A stretch of DNA of 64,000 nt, taken from assembly GCF_004000825.1 (NCBI RefSeq), contig NZ_BILZ01000001.1, forward strand, positions 124,001 to 188,000, written 5' to 3'. The stretch's first letter is position 1. Each line of letters begins with the position of its first letter. Positions 33,918-45,808 of this stretch are shown in pieces. The translations under genes were made by a program, and so were the position numbers. Source of the stretch: Paenibacillus kobensis NBRC 15729 (lineage in GTDB: Bacteria; Bacillota; Bacilli; Paenibacillales; Paenibacillaceae). Under the pieces are notes generated by a model, which was not told the origin of the DNA, did not search any database, and was given only the letters and a program-made list of their open reading frames with translations.

Positions 33918-34636
33918 TAACACCAAAATAGAGCTATATCGGTTAAGCTATTATATAGACATATGTATAAAATACGGGTTTTGTGAAATAGTTATATAGT
34001 TAGAAGTCTGATCATGCTTTTTTAGTCTTCTTCATTGTCTTTCTCGGTCTTGTTTTATCTAATGTTTCAAACTAAAAAGCTCGTACCATCAAGATCATTT
34101 AATCGATCTTAACGATATGAGCTTTATTCGAGCTTTGATGTTTGGTAACCATATTTATCTTATCCCAAATTTAATTTATTCTACGGCACAATTCAGATCA
34201 TTTATTATCATCTGGTTAATTCATTATCTCATTATAAATGTTTCCCAAATTATTACACTTTGATACATCAATCAATACCTTAACTATATATGCTTCATCG
34301 ATCTAATCAACTTTATCATGTATAAATACCGCTTCTGCACACACGTATGCTCACGTGGATCGAATTTGTTGTATCCTTTGTCCTGAACTAATACCGTTCG
34401 CAGGAATCGCGGGCATATTAGCTGATTTGATAATTGATAACGCTTTCTCAATCATTTATCATCCAATCACTTAAATAACGTTTATCACACCGTTATCGCA
34501 CTGATAAATTACGATATGACTAACTACTTTCTTACAATGCTGCAACTTTCCGTGCTGCAAATTCGTTATGATGAAAAAGTTACTAGATACGCCATTATTT
34601 CAAATCTTGAACTCTATGGCATAAGGAGATGAAACA
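33918..34636. other. AT-rich intergenic stretch, no gene seen
   Basis: About 700 bp, very AT-rich, without an open frame having a ribosome site. AAAGCTCGTA and ATGAGCTTT around 34076-34134 enclose TCAAGATC/GATCTTAA, giving a possible stem-loop. The motifs TTATC/GATAA recur often. No function assigned. Confidence 0.5.
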
Positions 34637-35905
34637 TTGGTTTTTACACGCAAATCAATCATGACCACAGCCTGTACGGCACTGATCTTATTGTCTGGTT
34701 TAACAGATGAAGTGTCTATATCCTCTGCGGCGGCATTGCCTAAACCGGTCACTATCATGCTTGACGGGTATCCGCTTCCGTTCCCGGTAGCGCCATTCGT
34801 TACCCAAGGCACGACGATGGTTCCGTTCCGGGCCATTGCCAAGGCGATCAACATTCAAATCGATTGGTCGAATGCCACCCAGACGTTAACAGCTACGAAG
34901 ACGCGCGATGACTCTACGACCGAAGTTATCCTCCGCACCGGAGACAAGAAAGCGAAAGTTAACGGGCAGACGACGCTGCTGAACGTTGCACCCGTACTTA
35001 AGAACGGCACCCTCTTCGTACCGCTCAGCTTCTTCAGCACGCAGTTCGGTGCAGGTGTCGGCTGGAACGGTACAACGCAGACCGTCTCCATTACATCCCC
35101 TATAGAGCCAATGTATACGGAAGCATTCTATGCAACGAGTTCATACAGCGAGGTCGATCTTGTGTCGAAATTCGATGCCGTATCGTTCGGCTGGACGAGA
35201 CTCGATCCTTCGACCGGCTATCTGATCCTGAACGGCAAAGACTTCTTCTGGCCGAAGCCGGCCGGCGACGTTACACCGGAATCGATCGTTCTGAATAAAG
35301 TGGAATCCGGCGGCCAAGCGAGCTTGATGGCTGCAGCGATGGACGGACGCGGCGAATTGACGAAGATGCTGCACGATTCGGTTATGCAAGACAATACCAT
35401 CGATGAGCTTGTTACGCTCGCGACCGATAACCAGTTTACCGGCATAACACTCGACTTTGAAGGGCTAGGTCTTACCGGCGATTATAAAGAAGCTCAGCAG
35501 TCGTTCAATCAATTCGTTCAGAAATTGGATCAGCGCGCCGAAGCTGCGAACCTGACGCTGTCGCTAGCCCTTCACCCGTTGAACAGTTCTTTCCGAGGGT
35601 ACGATTATAAGACGCTTGCTTCATATGCGGACGAAATCATCGTTATGGCTTATGATTACAAGACTTATACGGATGCTCCTGAGCCGATGAAATATGTCGA
35701 TGAAGCGATCCAGCTTGCGCTGAAGCAAGTGCCGGAATCGAAGCTGGTGCTAGGCATTTCGATGGGCAGCGAGAATGCGCAATCGGTCAATAACAAGATT
35801 GGACTTGCCAAACGGTACGGTCTGAAAGGCATCGCCATCTGGCGTCTCGGCATTACGGGTGATGCAGCCATGCAAGCGATTAAGAAGTCAATTGTAATGA
35901 ACTAA
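34637..35905 (+). CDS. GH18-like glycosidase with copper-amine-oxidase-type stalk domain
   Basis: TTG 34637 follows AAGGAG with suitable spacing. The 422-residue protein has a signal peptide (TTACTALILLSGL). Two strand-rich stalk repeats follow at about 40-150 (GYPLPFPVAPFVTQGTTMVP, FRAIAKAINIQIDW). The C-terminal domain (about 165-420) is of the GH18/YdhD type, with catalytic-site sequence GITLDFEGLG, then SLALHP and IIVMAYDYK. It probably hydrolyses or binds cell-wall or spore glycan. The GH18 DxxDxDxE motif is only partly kept (TLDFE), but the acid Glu is present. Terminator follows. Confidence 0.8.
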   Translation: MVFTRKSIMTTACTALILLSGLTDEVSISSAAALPKPVTIMLDGYPLPFPVAPFVTQGTTMVPFRAIAKAINIQIDWSNATQTLTATKTRDDSTTEVILRTGDKKAKVNGQTTLLNVAPVLKNGTLFVPLSFFSTQFGAGVGWNGTTQTVSITSPIEPMYTEAFYATSSYSEVDLVSKFDAVSFGWTRLDPSTGYLILNGKDFFWPKPAGDVTPESIVLNKVESGGQASLMAAAMDGRGELTKMLHDSVMQDNTIDELVTLATDNQFTGITLDFEGLGLTGDYKEAQQSFNQFVQKLDQRAEAANLTLSLALHPLNSSFRGYDYKTLASYADEIIVMAYDYKTYTDAPEPMKYVDEAIQLALKQVPESKLVLGISMGSENAQSVNNKIGLAKRYGLKGIAIWRLGITGDAAMQAIKKSIVMN

Positions 35906-35953
35906 TCCATTTACCACATTAAATAAGGGGCTATCCCAAACGCTTGAAGTAAA

Positions 35954-35995
35954 AATGGTTGAACAGAGGTGCTGCTGCTGCTCAACCATTTTTTA
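35954..35995 (+). terminator. Rho-independent terminator after the GH18-like gene
   Basis: AATGGTTGA pairs with TCAACCATT around a GCTGCTGCTG loop and is followed by TTTTTTA. Confidence 0.8.
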
Positions 35996-36033
35996 TATCT
36001 ATTGCTGTATTTAATACGATTAAACTTATTCCG

Positions 36034-38703
<2,670 letters not shown>

Positions 38704-38705
38704 TT

Positions 38706-38826
38706 ATATGATGAACTTACTATGCATTCTTACATAAAATTTAGATGCGATCTGATTATATCATGATGTCCATCTAAGTACAACGAAGAAGAACCTGAGA
38801 CAATTGTCCAGGTTCTTCTTGTTTTT
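38706..38826 (+). ncRNA. Candidate small RNA (promoter to terminator, ~120 nt)
   Basis: TTGACA (38670-38675), 18-bp spacer and TACAAT (38694-38699) point rightward, away from rph. About 80 nt later AAGAAGAACCTG (38786-38797) pairs with CAGGTTCTTCTT (38809-38820), followed by GTTTTT. The interval contains no ORF with a ribosome site. So a short transcript divergent from rph is likely. Function unknown; it also lies upstream of an SgrR-type gene. Confidence 0.5.
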
Positions 38827-38982
38827 GATGGTGCTCACTCCACAGTCTCTCCCGAAACGGCGTATTGAACGGTTCATTAGCCGTCCGGGGCCCTCCACCA
38901 GTTTACTCCTATACCATTCCCGCCAGGCGGCTGCCTCTTGGACTTTCACAGTCAGCTTCACGGCTAAGCTTGAGTGCACGGT

Positions 38983-39183
38983 TCAGTTGTAAGGGCCTCG
39001 GCTGTTTCCTTTATTCAGACCCTTCATCAGGTGTAACAGCTTATGAAGAATTGATTTTCTACGGTGCGGTTTTGCCGAGTTATCGTCATGTTTGACATAC
39101 AATCCTAAGCGGATTGCGCGATTGAGCTCATCTTGGCGCAATCGGTGCAGTTGTTCGGCGGTATAATGATCTTGGTAGAGCAT
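38983..39183 (-). CDS. Small basic protein, 66 residues
   Basis: ATG 39183 is preceded by AAAGGAGAGG. The product begins MLYQDHYTAEQLHRLRQDEL, then NRAIRLGLYVKHD and a Lys/His/Arg-rich tail. Highly charged, no TM segment. No family recognised. It lies divergent to the SgrR-type gene at 39313 and may share its promoter region. The strand to its left (38827-38982) holds GC-richer sequence with no clear gene. Confidence 0.5.
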   Translation of the reverse strand: MLYQDHYTAEQLHRLRQDELNRAIRLGLYVKHDDNSAKPHRRKSILHKLLHLMKGLNKGNSRGPYN

Positions 39184-39312
39184 CGTTCCCTCTCCTTTGC
39201 AGGTGAAGATTTCCCCTATTGGTTAACTCTATTATGCAAGTGTAACAAAGGAGTAAAAAGTGTAGAATAGTCACAACAGATTTCCCCTTTTATGCGAGGT
39301 GAACCATAAAAG

Positions 39313-41100
39313 ATGTTAGAAGTCGAACGATATTTGACGCTTTATCAACGGTTTGCGGGTGAGCTTGGAGCTGGAGCAACGGTTGAGGCTGCATTGGAAC
39401 AAGTGTCTGATGCGCTTTACTGCACGGAACGAAATGCTAAGCTCATCCTTCGCAAATTAACGGAGAAAGGCTACATCGAATGGAAAGCTGGGAGAGGCAG
39501 AGGCAACCGCTCGCGCATTACATTCCGGGAAGACCGGGAAGCTTTGCTCCTGGACCTGTCACGGGCGTATGCCGAAGACGGTGAGTATAATAAAGCGTTC
39601 TATCTGCTTCAAACCTTTGGTGAAGGAACGGCTGCGAGCGAGAAATTTATGGAGTGGATGAACGGTACCTTCGGTTTTCACAAGCAGCAAGGGACACTTG
39701 CGGATGTCCTGCGCCTCCCGATCAAGAAGCCGATGGTGACTTTGGATCCGGCGGAAGTGATTTTCTCATTCGATGCTCACTTGATCCAGCAGGTATGGGA
39801 CAGGCTGGTCGTACTGGAGGAGAATACAGGCCGAATCCTGCCGGCCATCGCTCATGAGTGGGAGTGTAATGAGGACGCCACAATGTGGACTTTTCATCTG
39901 AGGAAAAGCGTGCTGTTCCATGACGGAACGGAACTGACCGCCGCTGATGTGGTATACACGATCCAACGTCTTCGAAGCGGGAAGCAGAACAGCTGGATTG
40001 TGCGGTCACTTAGCAGGATTGAAGCGGTGTCGGAGCGGGTTGTGCGGTTTCACTTCGCTAAGTCGAACTGGCTGTTTATCAAGTTTGCCTGCTCGGTCTT
40101 GATGTCCATCTTGCCTTCCGGACTGCGCGGGCAAACCGAGGAACAGTTCTGGAAGCATCCCATCGGCACGGGTCCATTCAAGATTGAAGAACGGGCTGAG
40201 GGCAAATTGCTGCTTGAGGCCAACGCCGCCTATTATCATACCCGTCCTCTCCTCGACCGTGTTGAGATTGTTCAAGTGCCGCAGCATGATGTGCTTAAGG
40301 CTGATGCGGCGCGCTGGAAGCAGTTGATTAGCGATCCTAATCAACCGGATCTGCCGGATCTGTCGGAAGACAATGGCTGGATTAAGATCGAGTCGAACAA
40401 CGTCTGCACCAGTATGCTGAGCTGGAACATGCAGCGGAACGGACTGCATAAGTCGGAACAGTTCCGCTCTATTGTGGATCGGTTGATTGACCGGAACCGA
40501 ATGATTCGGGAGCTGGGAGGCCATCGGTATTCGCCGGCTAACGGCTTTTTTCCTTCTGCGGCTGGTTCCGCCGAAGTGGATGAAGCAAGTTCCGATGAGG
40601 AACTGCGGCATTTGATAACTCAGTACGGTTTCGATCAATCTCCTGTTACGTTATGTTCGCTTGTGGGACACCAAGAGGATGTCCAATGGATTCAGCGGCG
40701 CTGTATGGAATATGGCATTCAATTGCAGATTCGAATCGAATCAGCCGATAAACTGTACCGCATCCAGAGCGAGATTGATGCCGTGTATCATGCGCTGGTA
40801 TTCCCGGAGGATGAAGTGAGTCTGATCGAGAGCTTGGAACAGGAAGACAGCTTCTTGAGTTGCATGGTATCGCCGGAGCATGTGGTCTGGATACGGAACA
40901 GATTGGATGATGCACTCGCTTGTGCGAAATCGGCGGATCGAATGGCGATCTATACGGAGATTGAAGCGAAACTACGAGCAGAGCACCAGGTCTTATTCAT
41001 GCTCCACACCCGCTTCAATACCGATTACCATCCTTCGTTGAAAGGCGTACGGATTAATACTCTCGGCTGGATCGATTTTAAGCACATCTGGCGTGCTTAA
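39313..41100 (+). CDS. SgrR-type regulator: HTH fused to a family-5 solute-binding domain
   Basis: 595 residues with the same build as the protein at 23513: an N-terminal DNA-binding region (DALYCTERNAKLILRKLTEK, then WKAGRGRGNRSR) and a cytoplasmic solute-binding domain (HLRKSVLFHDGTELTAADVV, GTGPFKI). The two share the GRGRGN motif and domain order but are well diverged. ATG 39313 follows GCGAGGTG. The target is unknown; no transporter is adjacent. Confidence 0.85.
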   Translation: MLEVERYLTLYQRFAGELGAGATVEAALEQVSDALYCTERNAKLILRKLTEKGYIEWKAGRGRGNRSRITFREDREALLLDLSRAYAEDGEYNKAFYLLQTFGEGTAASEKFMEWMNGTFGFHKQQGTLADVLRLPIKKPMVTLDPAEVIFSFDAHLIQQVWDRLVVLEENTGRILPAIAHEWECNEDATMWTFHLRKSVLFHDGTELTAADVVYTIQRLRSGKQNSWIVRSLSRIEAVSERVVRFHFAKSNWLFIKFACSVLMSILPSGLRGQTEEQFWKHPIGTGPFKIEERAEGKLLLEANAAYYHTRPLLDRVEIVQVPQHDVLKADAARWKQLISDPNQPDLPDLSEDNGWIKIESNNVCTSMLSWNMQRNGLHKSEQFRSIVDRLIDRNRMIRELGGHRYSPANGFFPSAAGSAEVDEASSDEELRHLITQYGFDQSPVTLCSLVGHQEDVQWIQRRCMEYGIQLQIRIESADKLYRIQSEIDAVYHALVFPEDEVSLIESLEQEDSFLSCMVSPEHVVWIRNRLDDALACAKSADRMAIYTEIEAKLRAEHQVLFMLHTRFNTDYHPSLKGVRINTLGWIDFKHIWRA

Positions 41101-41103
41101 ATG

Positions 41104-41134
41104 CAAAAAGCCGCAATGAATGCGGCTTTTTGCT
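41104..41134. terminator. Bidirectional terminator
   Basis: GCAAAAAGCCGCA / TGCGGCTTTTTGC palindrome between the converging genes at 39313 and 41160. Confidence 0.8.
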
Positions 41135-41159
41135 TCTTAACTTGGTTAGCCTGTAGGGA

Positions 41160-41792
41160 CTAACCGAGATTTAACAGGTTAAGGATATCTTTCGGATGCT
41201 CAAATTTATACTTAGCCGGAATCGCATCAGGCTGCTTGCACCCCCATAATGCCAATCCAAAATCTACACCAGCGCTCCGGGCACATTCAAAGTCATAAAT
41301 GGAATCGCCAATATATAAAGATGAGCTGGTCTGTGCGCCTGAAAGCTCAAGGAACTTGAGCATAGGCTCCGGATTGGGCTTATGCAGCTTCGTATCATCC
41401 GCGCATACAACGTATTGCAGATCTTGAGCAAGACCGAATGGAACGAATTCATTGTGAAATTGTTCCTTCGTTTTGGACGTCACGACACCTGTCATAATCG
41501 ATGGATTCCTCAAACCGATAAGCAACTGCTGAATACCGTCGAAAACATGGATAGCCGATTGGTACTCCTTCATATGCTCATCCCAGCAATGGATGGCATG
41601 ATCGATATCGTGTTCTTCGATACCGAGCTTGCGCAAAGATACTGCTCCTGGAATTCCAAGCACAAACGTGAGATCATGCGGGGTCATTTCCCGGTCATAA
41701 TTTGCTTTCAACATTTGCTGCAATGATTCCAATATCGCTTGCTCTGTGTTGATTAACGTGCCGTCGATATCAAAAATAAAAGAAGTATACAT
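41160..41792 (-). CDS. HAD-family hydrolase, phosphoglycolate-phosphatase-like
   Basis: 210 residues. Motif I is FDIDGTLINT (nucleophile D and acid D), with a helical cap. Motif II is VVTSKT, motif III includes the Lys in HKPNPEPML, and motif IV is YIGDSIYDFECARSAG. It is a small-molecule phosphatase of the PGP/beta-phosphoglucomutase-like group; substrate not readable. ATG 41792 follows GGGAGG. Confidence 0.85.
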   Translation of the reverse strand: MYTSFIFDIDGTLINTEQAILESLQQMLKANYDREMTPHDLTFVLGIPGAVSLRKLGIEEHDIDHAIHCWDEHMKEYQSAIHVFDGIQQLLIGLRNPSIMTGVVTSKTKEQFHNEFVPFGLAQDLQYVVCADDTKLHKPNPEPMLKFLELSGAQTSSSLYIGDSIYDFECARSAGVDFGLALWGCKQPDAIPAKYKFEHPKDILNLLNLG

Positions 41793-41873
41793 GGAAATCC
41801 TCCCTTAGCATCCTTAAAGATAAGCTTCTAATGGAATGCTAAAGTATGAAATCCATTTCAGGTCAATAGCTAA

Positions 41874-42824
41874 TTAATCAGATTGGCGCAAAATAATTTG
41901 ATAAGGAATTTCGACCTTATCTTTTGACTTCCCGATTGCAAGATCAAAAGCATGTTCGCCAACCTTCACCAATTGGTGATCAACCGTAGATAATCCTAAT
42001 CCGATTCCAACGGGTTGATTCTCTTGGCCAATAATGGCCAGATCCTCAGGCACTCTCAGCCCTATTCTCTTCGCATATCGATAGATACCTGCCGCAACTT
42101 CATCGCCGTTCGCATATATGGCCGTAGGCTTTTCATCCCCATGAAGCAATTGTTGTGCTGCTCTAATCCCGTCATCCATGCTGTAACAGTCCCTAATAGG
42201 GTATTCCGCAGGCAAATCGCCAAATAGTTGTTGGTAGGCTCGGATAATCAACTGCGTACTATTGCTCTCTTCTCCTCTTGCTGTCGTAAAGGCAACCCGT
42301 GTATGCCCTTTGTCCTTTAACAATTGGAACGTCTCAACGAATGATCCATATCGGTCAATGTAAGCACAGCCGATCTCAGGATGGTCGGTGAACTCGCATG
42401 CGACGATTGTCCCGTATTTGGCATAGGGAATAATCGCATTCCAATTGTTCGAACGAGAGGTAAGAATGAGGGCATCCAGTTGTTTATTCTTCAACATAGT
42501 AAGGCAATGGAGCTCTTTGTTCGAGTCGTACTTCGTAGGCAGAACCGTCACGGTGTAATCACGTTCTACTGAGCGGTTCAGCACACCATGAAGCAATTGA
42601 TCGAAGGCTTGATTGTTATTATAGGGTATAATCACACCGATACTTCTCGTTTCCTTACGAATCAGATCGATCGCAGAACGGTTAGGCGTATAATCCAATT
42701 CGCTAATCGCTTGATGCACTGCGGCTTGCTTCCGTTCAGATACATAAGGATGCTGATTCAACACCCTTGAGACAGTCGATACCGATACGCCGGCGCGTTT
42801 GGCGATATCTTGAATATTGGCCAT
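41874..42824 (-). CDS. LacI-family transcriptional regulator
   Basis: 316 residues. The N-terminal HTH is NIQDIAKRAGVSVSTVSRVL with the hinge SERKQAAV. The periplasmic-binding-type sensor domain follows (IGVIIPYNN, ADGDEVAAG-like YANGDEVAAGIYRY). ATG 42824 follows TAGGAG. It probably controls a carbohydrate gene; the nearest candidates are the HAD phosphatase and the CutC and SDR genes, all in the same direction. Confidence 0.88.
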   Translation of the reverse strand: MANIQDIAKRAGVSVSTVSRVLNQHPYVSERKQAAVHQAISELDYTPNRSAIDLIRKETRSIGVIIPYNNNQAFDQLLHGVLNRSVERDYTVTVLPTKYDSNKELHCLTMLKNKQLDALILTSRSNNWNAIIPYAKYGTIVACEFTDHPEIGCAYIDRYGSFVETFQLLKDKGHTRVAFTTARGEESNSTQLIIRAYQQLFGDLPAEYPIRDCYSMDDGIRAAQQLLHGDEKPTAIYANGDEVAAGIYRYAKRIGLRVPEDLAIIGQENQPVGIGLGLSTVDHQLVKVGEHAFDLAIGKSKDKVEIPYQIILRQSD

Positions 42825-42866
42825 GACACAATTCTCCTATGAGGAACAGTTGATTCCAATCACCTG

Positions 42867-43562
42867 CTATCGCAGTTGATGGACGCTGTCCGCAAGCTTC
42901 CGAAGCGCTGACGGATCGATCGGCGACAGATTCGAATGGTTATAACGAACAGCCGACCCGAAATGCACTTCCTGTACTCCGGTCTTCCGAATAAAACCGG
43001 TGATGCCTTCCGTTGTCAGGCCGCTGCCCGCCAATATCGTCAGTTGGCCATTGCGGCTAGCTTCGGCGACGAGTCCTGCCATCTCCAGCGCCGACTCCAT
43101 TGCCGGCCGTGGACCGGCAGAAGTCAGCACGCGTGTAATTTGGGGATACTTCATCAGGGTGCGGAGCCCTTCACGCTGGTCTGTGAGCTCATCAAATGCG
43201 CGGTGGAACGTCACTTGCAAGCCGCCCGTAAGCGGCAGCAGCCGCTCCAGCGCCGCCTCGTCAATCTTCCCTGCCGGCGTTAAAGCGCCCAGCACGATGC
43301 CAGCTGCTCCCGCTTGCACAATGGTCTTTATTTCCAGAGCCATGGTCTCGATATCCTGTTCTGTATAGACGAATGAACGGCTATGCGGACGCACCATGAC
43401 AAATACCGGAATCCGGACAGTACGTACGGCCTGTTCGACTAGTCCGATTCCAGGTGTTAAGCCGCCTTCCGTTATGGCCGTAATGAGCTCCAGACGGTCC
43501 GCTCCATTCGCTTCCGCCGTCAACGCATCGTCCATGCAAGTAGCAATGACTTCCAAGATCAT
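42867..43562 (-). CDS. cutC: CutC-family protein
   Basis: ATG 43562 is used because GGAGG lies 7 nt upstream. 231 residues with the CutC signature: EVIATCMDDALTAEANGADR, then LELITAITEGGLTPG, and VMVRPHSRSFVYT. A TIM-barrel protein once linked to copper tolerance; its biochemical role is still unclear. It precedes the LacI gene by about 40 nt. Confidence 0.88.
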   Translation of the reverse strand: MILEVIATCMDDALTAEANGADRLELITAITEGGLTPGIGLVEQAVRTVRIPVFVMVRPHSRSFVYTEQDIETMALEIKTIVQAGAAGIVLGALTPAGKIDEAALERLLPLTGGLQVTFHRAFDELTDQREGLRTLMKYPQITRVLTSAGPRPAMESALEMAGLVAEASRNGQLTILAGSGLTTEGITGFIRKTGVQEVHFGSAVRYNHSNLSPIDPSALRKLADSVHQLR

Positions 43563-43658
43563 GAGTGAGCCTCCAAATTGCATGAATAAGCTGTCATTCG
43601 TCCGTAATTACGCGTTCTCAAATGCATAATCGGCCAGCATTGGTTTACTCATACCCGG

Positions 43659-44441
43659 TTATAGAACAGACGCTTTGCCGCCATCGATATTAATTGCCGT
43701 ACCGGTCACATAAGACGCGGCTTCCGATATGAGGAACGCGATCACGTTCGCCGCTTCTTCCGCGCGTCCTATTCTGCCTAGCGGTATATCATGTCTTGGG
43801 TCCGCCGCGAATTCTTCCCAAGTCAAATGAGGCGCAGTCGCCTGCCACATCCGCTCGATCTGATCGCTTCTAATCAGTCCGATGCAGACGGCATTAACCC
43901 GGATCCCATCCGACGCCAGATCCTTGCTCATCGCCTTCGTCAATGCAAGCCCGGCTGCACGGCTGACCGAGGTCGGCAGCGATGAGCCTGATGGCGTCTT
44001 ACCGCCAACGGCTGTTACATTGACGATGGCGCCTCCGCCCGCTTGACGCATATATGGCAAAGCTGCACGAGCAAAATGTACCGCGCCGTAGAGCTTCAAA
44101 TCCAAATCCGCAGTCCAGGCCGGCGTGTCCACCTGATCGAATGGCTTCGCAGCTGAAGTGCCTGCATTGTTCACCAGAATATCGATGCCGCCGAATCTCT
44201 CGGCAACTGCCGCAGCAGCACGCTGCACTTCTTGTTCGACGGATACGTCTGCTGCAACGATCAACGGTTCGATGCCCGTCTTCTCCGCGATCCGTCTCGC
44301 AGCTTCCTGCAGCGCAACCTCATTCCTGGCGATAAGAGCGACCTGAGCGCCTTCGGCTGCAAGCAGCATGGCCGTCGCGAAGCCGATCCCTTTACTGCCT
44401 CCGGTAATAATGGCTCGTTTCCCTTGGATTCCTAGTTCCAT
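43659..44441 (-). CDS. Short-chain dehydrogenase/reductase (SDR)
   Basis: ATG 44441 with GAAGGGAG upstream; the longer frame to 44534 runs through the terminator of the cobalamin operon. 260 residues: ITGGSKGIGFATA cofactor loop, NNAGTSAA, and IVNVTAVGGK at the active Ser region. The usual Tyr-x-x-x-Lys site is odd: SLPTSVSRAAGLALTKAM has no Tyr at the expected place, so catalysis may be altered or absent. The C-terminus ends NIDGGKASVL. Confidence 0.82.
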   Translation of the reverse strand: MELGIQGKRAIITGGSKGIGFATAMLLAAEGAQVALIARNEVALQEAARRIAEKTGIEPLIVAADVSVEQEVQRAAAAVAERFGGIDILVNNAGTSAAKPFDQVDTPAWTADLDLKLYGAVHFARAALPYMRQAGGGAIVNVTAVGGKTPSGSSLPTSVSRAAGLALTKAMSKDLASDGIRVNAVCIGLIRSDQIERMWQATAPHLTWEEFAADPRHDIPLGRIGRAEEAANVIAFLISEAASYVTGTAINIDGGKASVL

Positions 44442-44480
44442 AATCGGCAAGACTCCCTTCAAATCGCAATCTAAAATTAA

Positions 44481-44518
44481 GTATAACGTTAAAACAAAAA
44501 GGCCGCTATCGCACGGCC
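44481..44518 (-). terminator. Terminator of the cobalamin operon
   Basis: Leftward strand GGCCG / CGGCC stem followed by TTTTTGTTTTAACGTTATA. The T-tract and tail resemble the terminator-plus-tail of repeat copy A (TTTTTTGTTTTAACGCTATA), although no GACAAGAAC follows. Confidence 0.75.
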
Positions 44519-44555
44519 TTTCTCGACGGATCATCTATTATTGCACAGCAAAGCG

Positions 44556-44930
44556 TCAGCATTCGTCTGATCTTCGCAGAACTCCTTTAGCACCGTTCCC
44601 GGTGGGGATAAACCGATTGAGTTGAAAGGAATAGGTCATTTGTTCATGAAGAGGTTTATCCTTCAGAAGGTGTTCCCTTATAAGCCGTTTACCGCTTTCG
44701 GGTGTCATATTCCTATACCAAATTCCTTCCGGATAGACGGTGACGACACAGGCGTCCTCACAACGGCCGTTACATTTCGTCCTCGTCGTATGAATGAAAT
44801 GATCAGCTCCCTGTAATTTGATTTCCGCACGTATAGCTAACGTGACTTCATCCCCATTTTGACGCAAGCAGCTTCCTCCATTACAAATCAATACATGATG
44901 CTTGGTTCTCGAAAGATCCCACGTCGCCAT
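44556..44930 (-). CDS. Thioredoxin-like (2Fe-2S) ferredoxin, CbiW-like
   Basis: 124 residues with four Cys in the arrangement of thioredoxin-fold ferredoxins: CNGGSC near the N-terminus and KCNGRCEDAC-V about 40 residues later, then VTVYPEGIWYRNM. It could pass electrons to a cobalt-reduction step of corrin synthesis. A ferredoxin-like CbiW gene accompanies the Bacillus megaterium cobalamin operon. Last gene of the operon here, start preceded by AAGGGGGGAG. Confidence 0.65.
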   Translation of the reverse strand: MATWDLSRTKHHVLICNGGSCLRQNGDEVTLAIRAEIKLQGADHFIHTTRTKCNGRCEDACVVTVYPEGIWYRNMTPESGKRLIREHLLKDKPLHEQMTYSFQLNRFIPTGNGAKGVLRRSDEC

Positions 44931-44959
44931 GGTCTCCCCCCCTTATCGACTATACCTGT

Positions 44960-45808
44960 TCAGGCCAGAATAGCCGGTTGATATTGGTTCATATATGCCT
45001 TAAATTCCGCAAGGCTTCGAGGAGGAGAAGCTTCTCTTCGAATGACCTGCGGAAGTGAATTCCAAATCTCAAGCAGCAGCGGAAGCTCCATTCCTAATGT
45101 TATCAGCTGGTCTTTCTCTATAAATATCTCTTCTGGCGTCCCTTCCATTACGCACTGCCCCCGATCCATCACGAGAATCCAATCCGCCCATGCGTAAGCT
45201 AGATTCATATCATGCGTAGCCATCGCGACCGTTACGCCGTTCGCATGAATTCGGTCCAATTCTCCGATCAGCTTCTGTTCGGATGTCCGGTCCAAGTATG
45301 CGGTTGGCTCGTCCAGCAGAAGCAGTTCAGGCTCAAGGGCCATTACGCCAGCAAGAGCGACACGCTTCTTTTGCCCTAAGCTTAATTGGTGAATCGGTGT
45401 GTCTGCCAGTTGGGCAATATCCATCGCACGCAGCATGTTCTGGGTCCGGTCGCGAATCTCTTGCTCTTGCAAGCCTGCATTCCGAAGACCGTACGAGATA
45501 TCCTCATACGGCGTAGTTAAGATGAGTTGATGCTCCGGATCTTGAAACACCAGGCCGATGCGTTGCCGAAGCGTCTTCAGATCATTGGAGCGATAAGCAA
45601 CAGGAACGCCGTTCCACCGCATCTCTCCGCTTGCCGGTTTGTGAATGCCAACGGCATGGAGAAAAAACGTGGATTTACCGGAACCATTATGTCCGCATAT
45701 CGCTGTTTTCCTCCCGGCCGGTATATTCATGGTAAGTCCGCGGAGGGCTTCATTCGTGCTGCCTGGATAGCTGAAGCTTACATCCCGCGCCTCCAGAATC
45801 GGTCTCAT
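44960..45808 (-). CDS. cbiO: Cobalt ECF transporter ATPase
   Basis: ATG 45808 overlaps the cbiQ stop as ATGA and has GGAGGGG upstream. 282 residues with Walker A GHNGSGKST, Q-loop VFQDPEHQL, LSLGQKKRVALAGV signature, Walker B LLLLDEPTAYLD and H-loop ATHD. With CbiM, CbiN and CbiQ it imports cobalt for corrin synthesis. Confidence 0.93.
   Translation of the reverse strand: MRPILEARDVSFSYPGSTNEALRGLTMNIPAGRKTAICGHNGSGKSTFFLHAVGIHKPASGEMRWNGVPVAYRSNDLKTLRQRIGLVFQDPEHQLILTTPYEDISYGLRNAGLQEQEIRDRTQNMLRAMDIAQLADTPIHQLSLGQKKRVALAGVMALEPELLLLDEPTAYLDRTSEQKLIGELDRIHANGVTVAMATHDMNLAYAWADWILVMDRGQCVMEGTPEEIFIEKDQLITLGMELPLLLEIWNSLPQVIRREASPPRSLAEFKAYMNQYQPAILA

Noticed and set aside
33918-34636. AT-rich gap as a replication or plasmid origin
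   Set aside because: No iteron array, DnaA-box cluster or replication gene seen.
38761-38979. Leftward 72-codon frame, considered as a gene or a group II intron remnant
   Set aside because: It spans the terminator hairpin of the candidate small RNA and shows no domain V or reverse-transcriptase sequence; no ribosome site.
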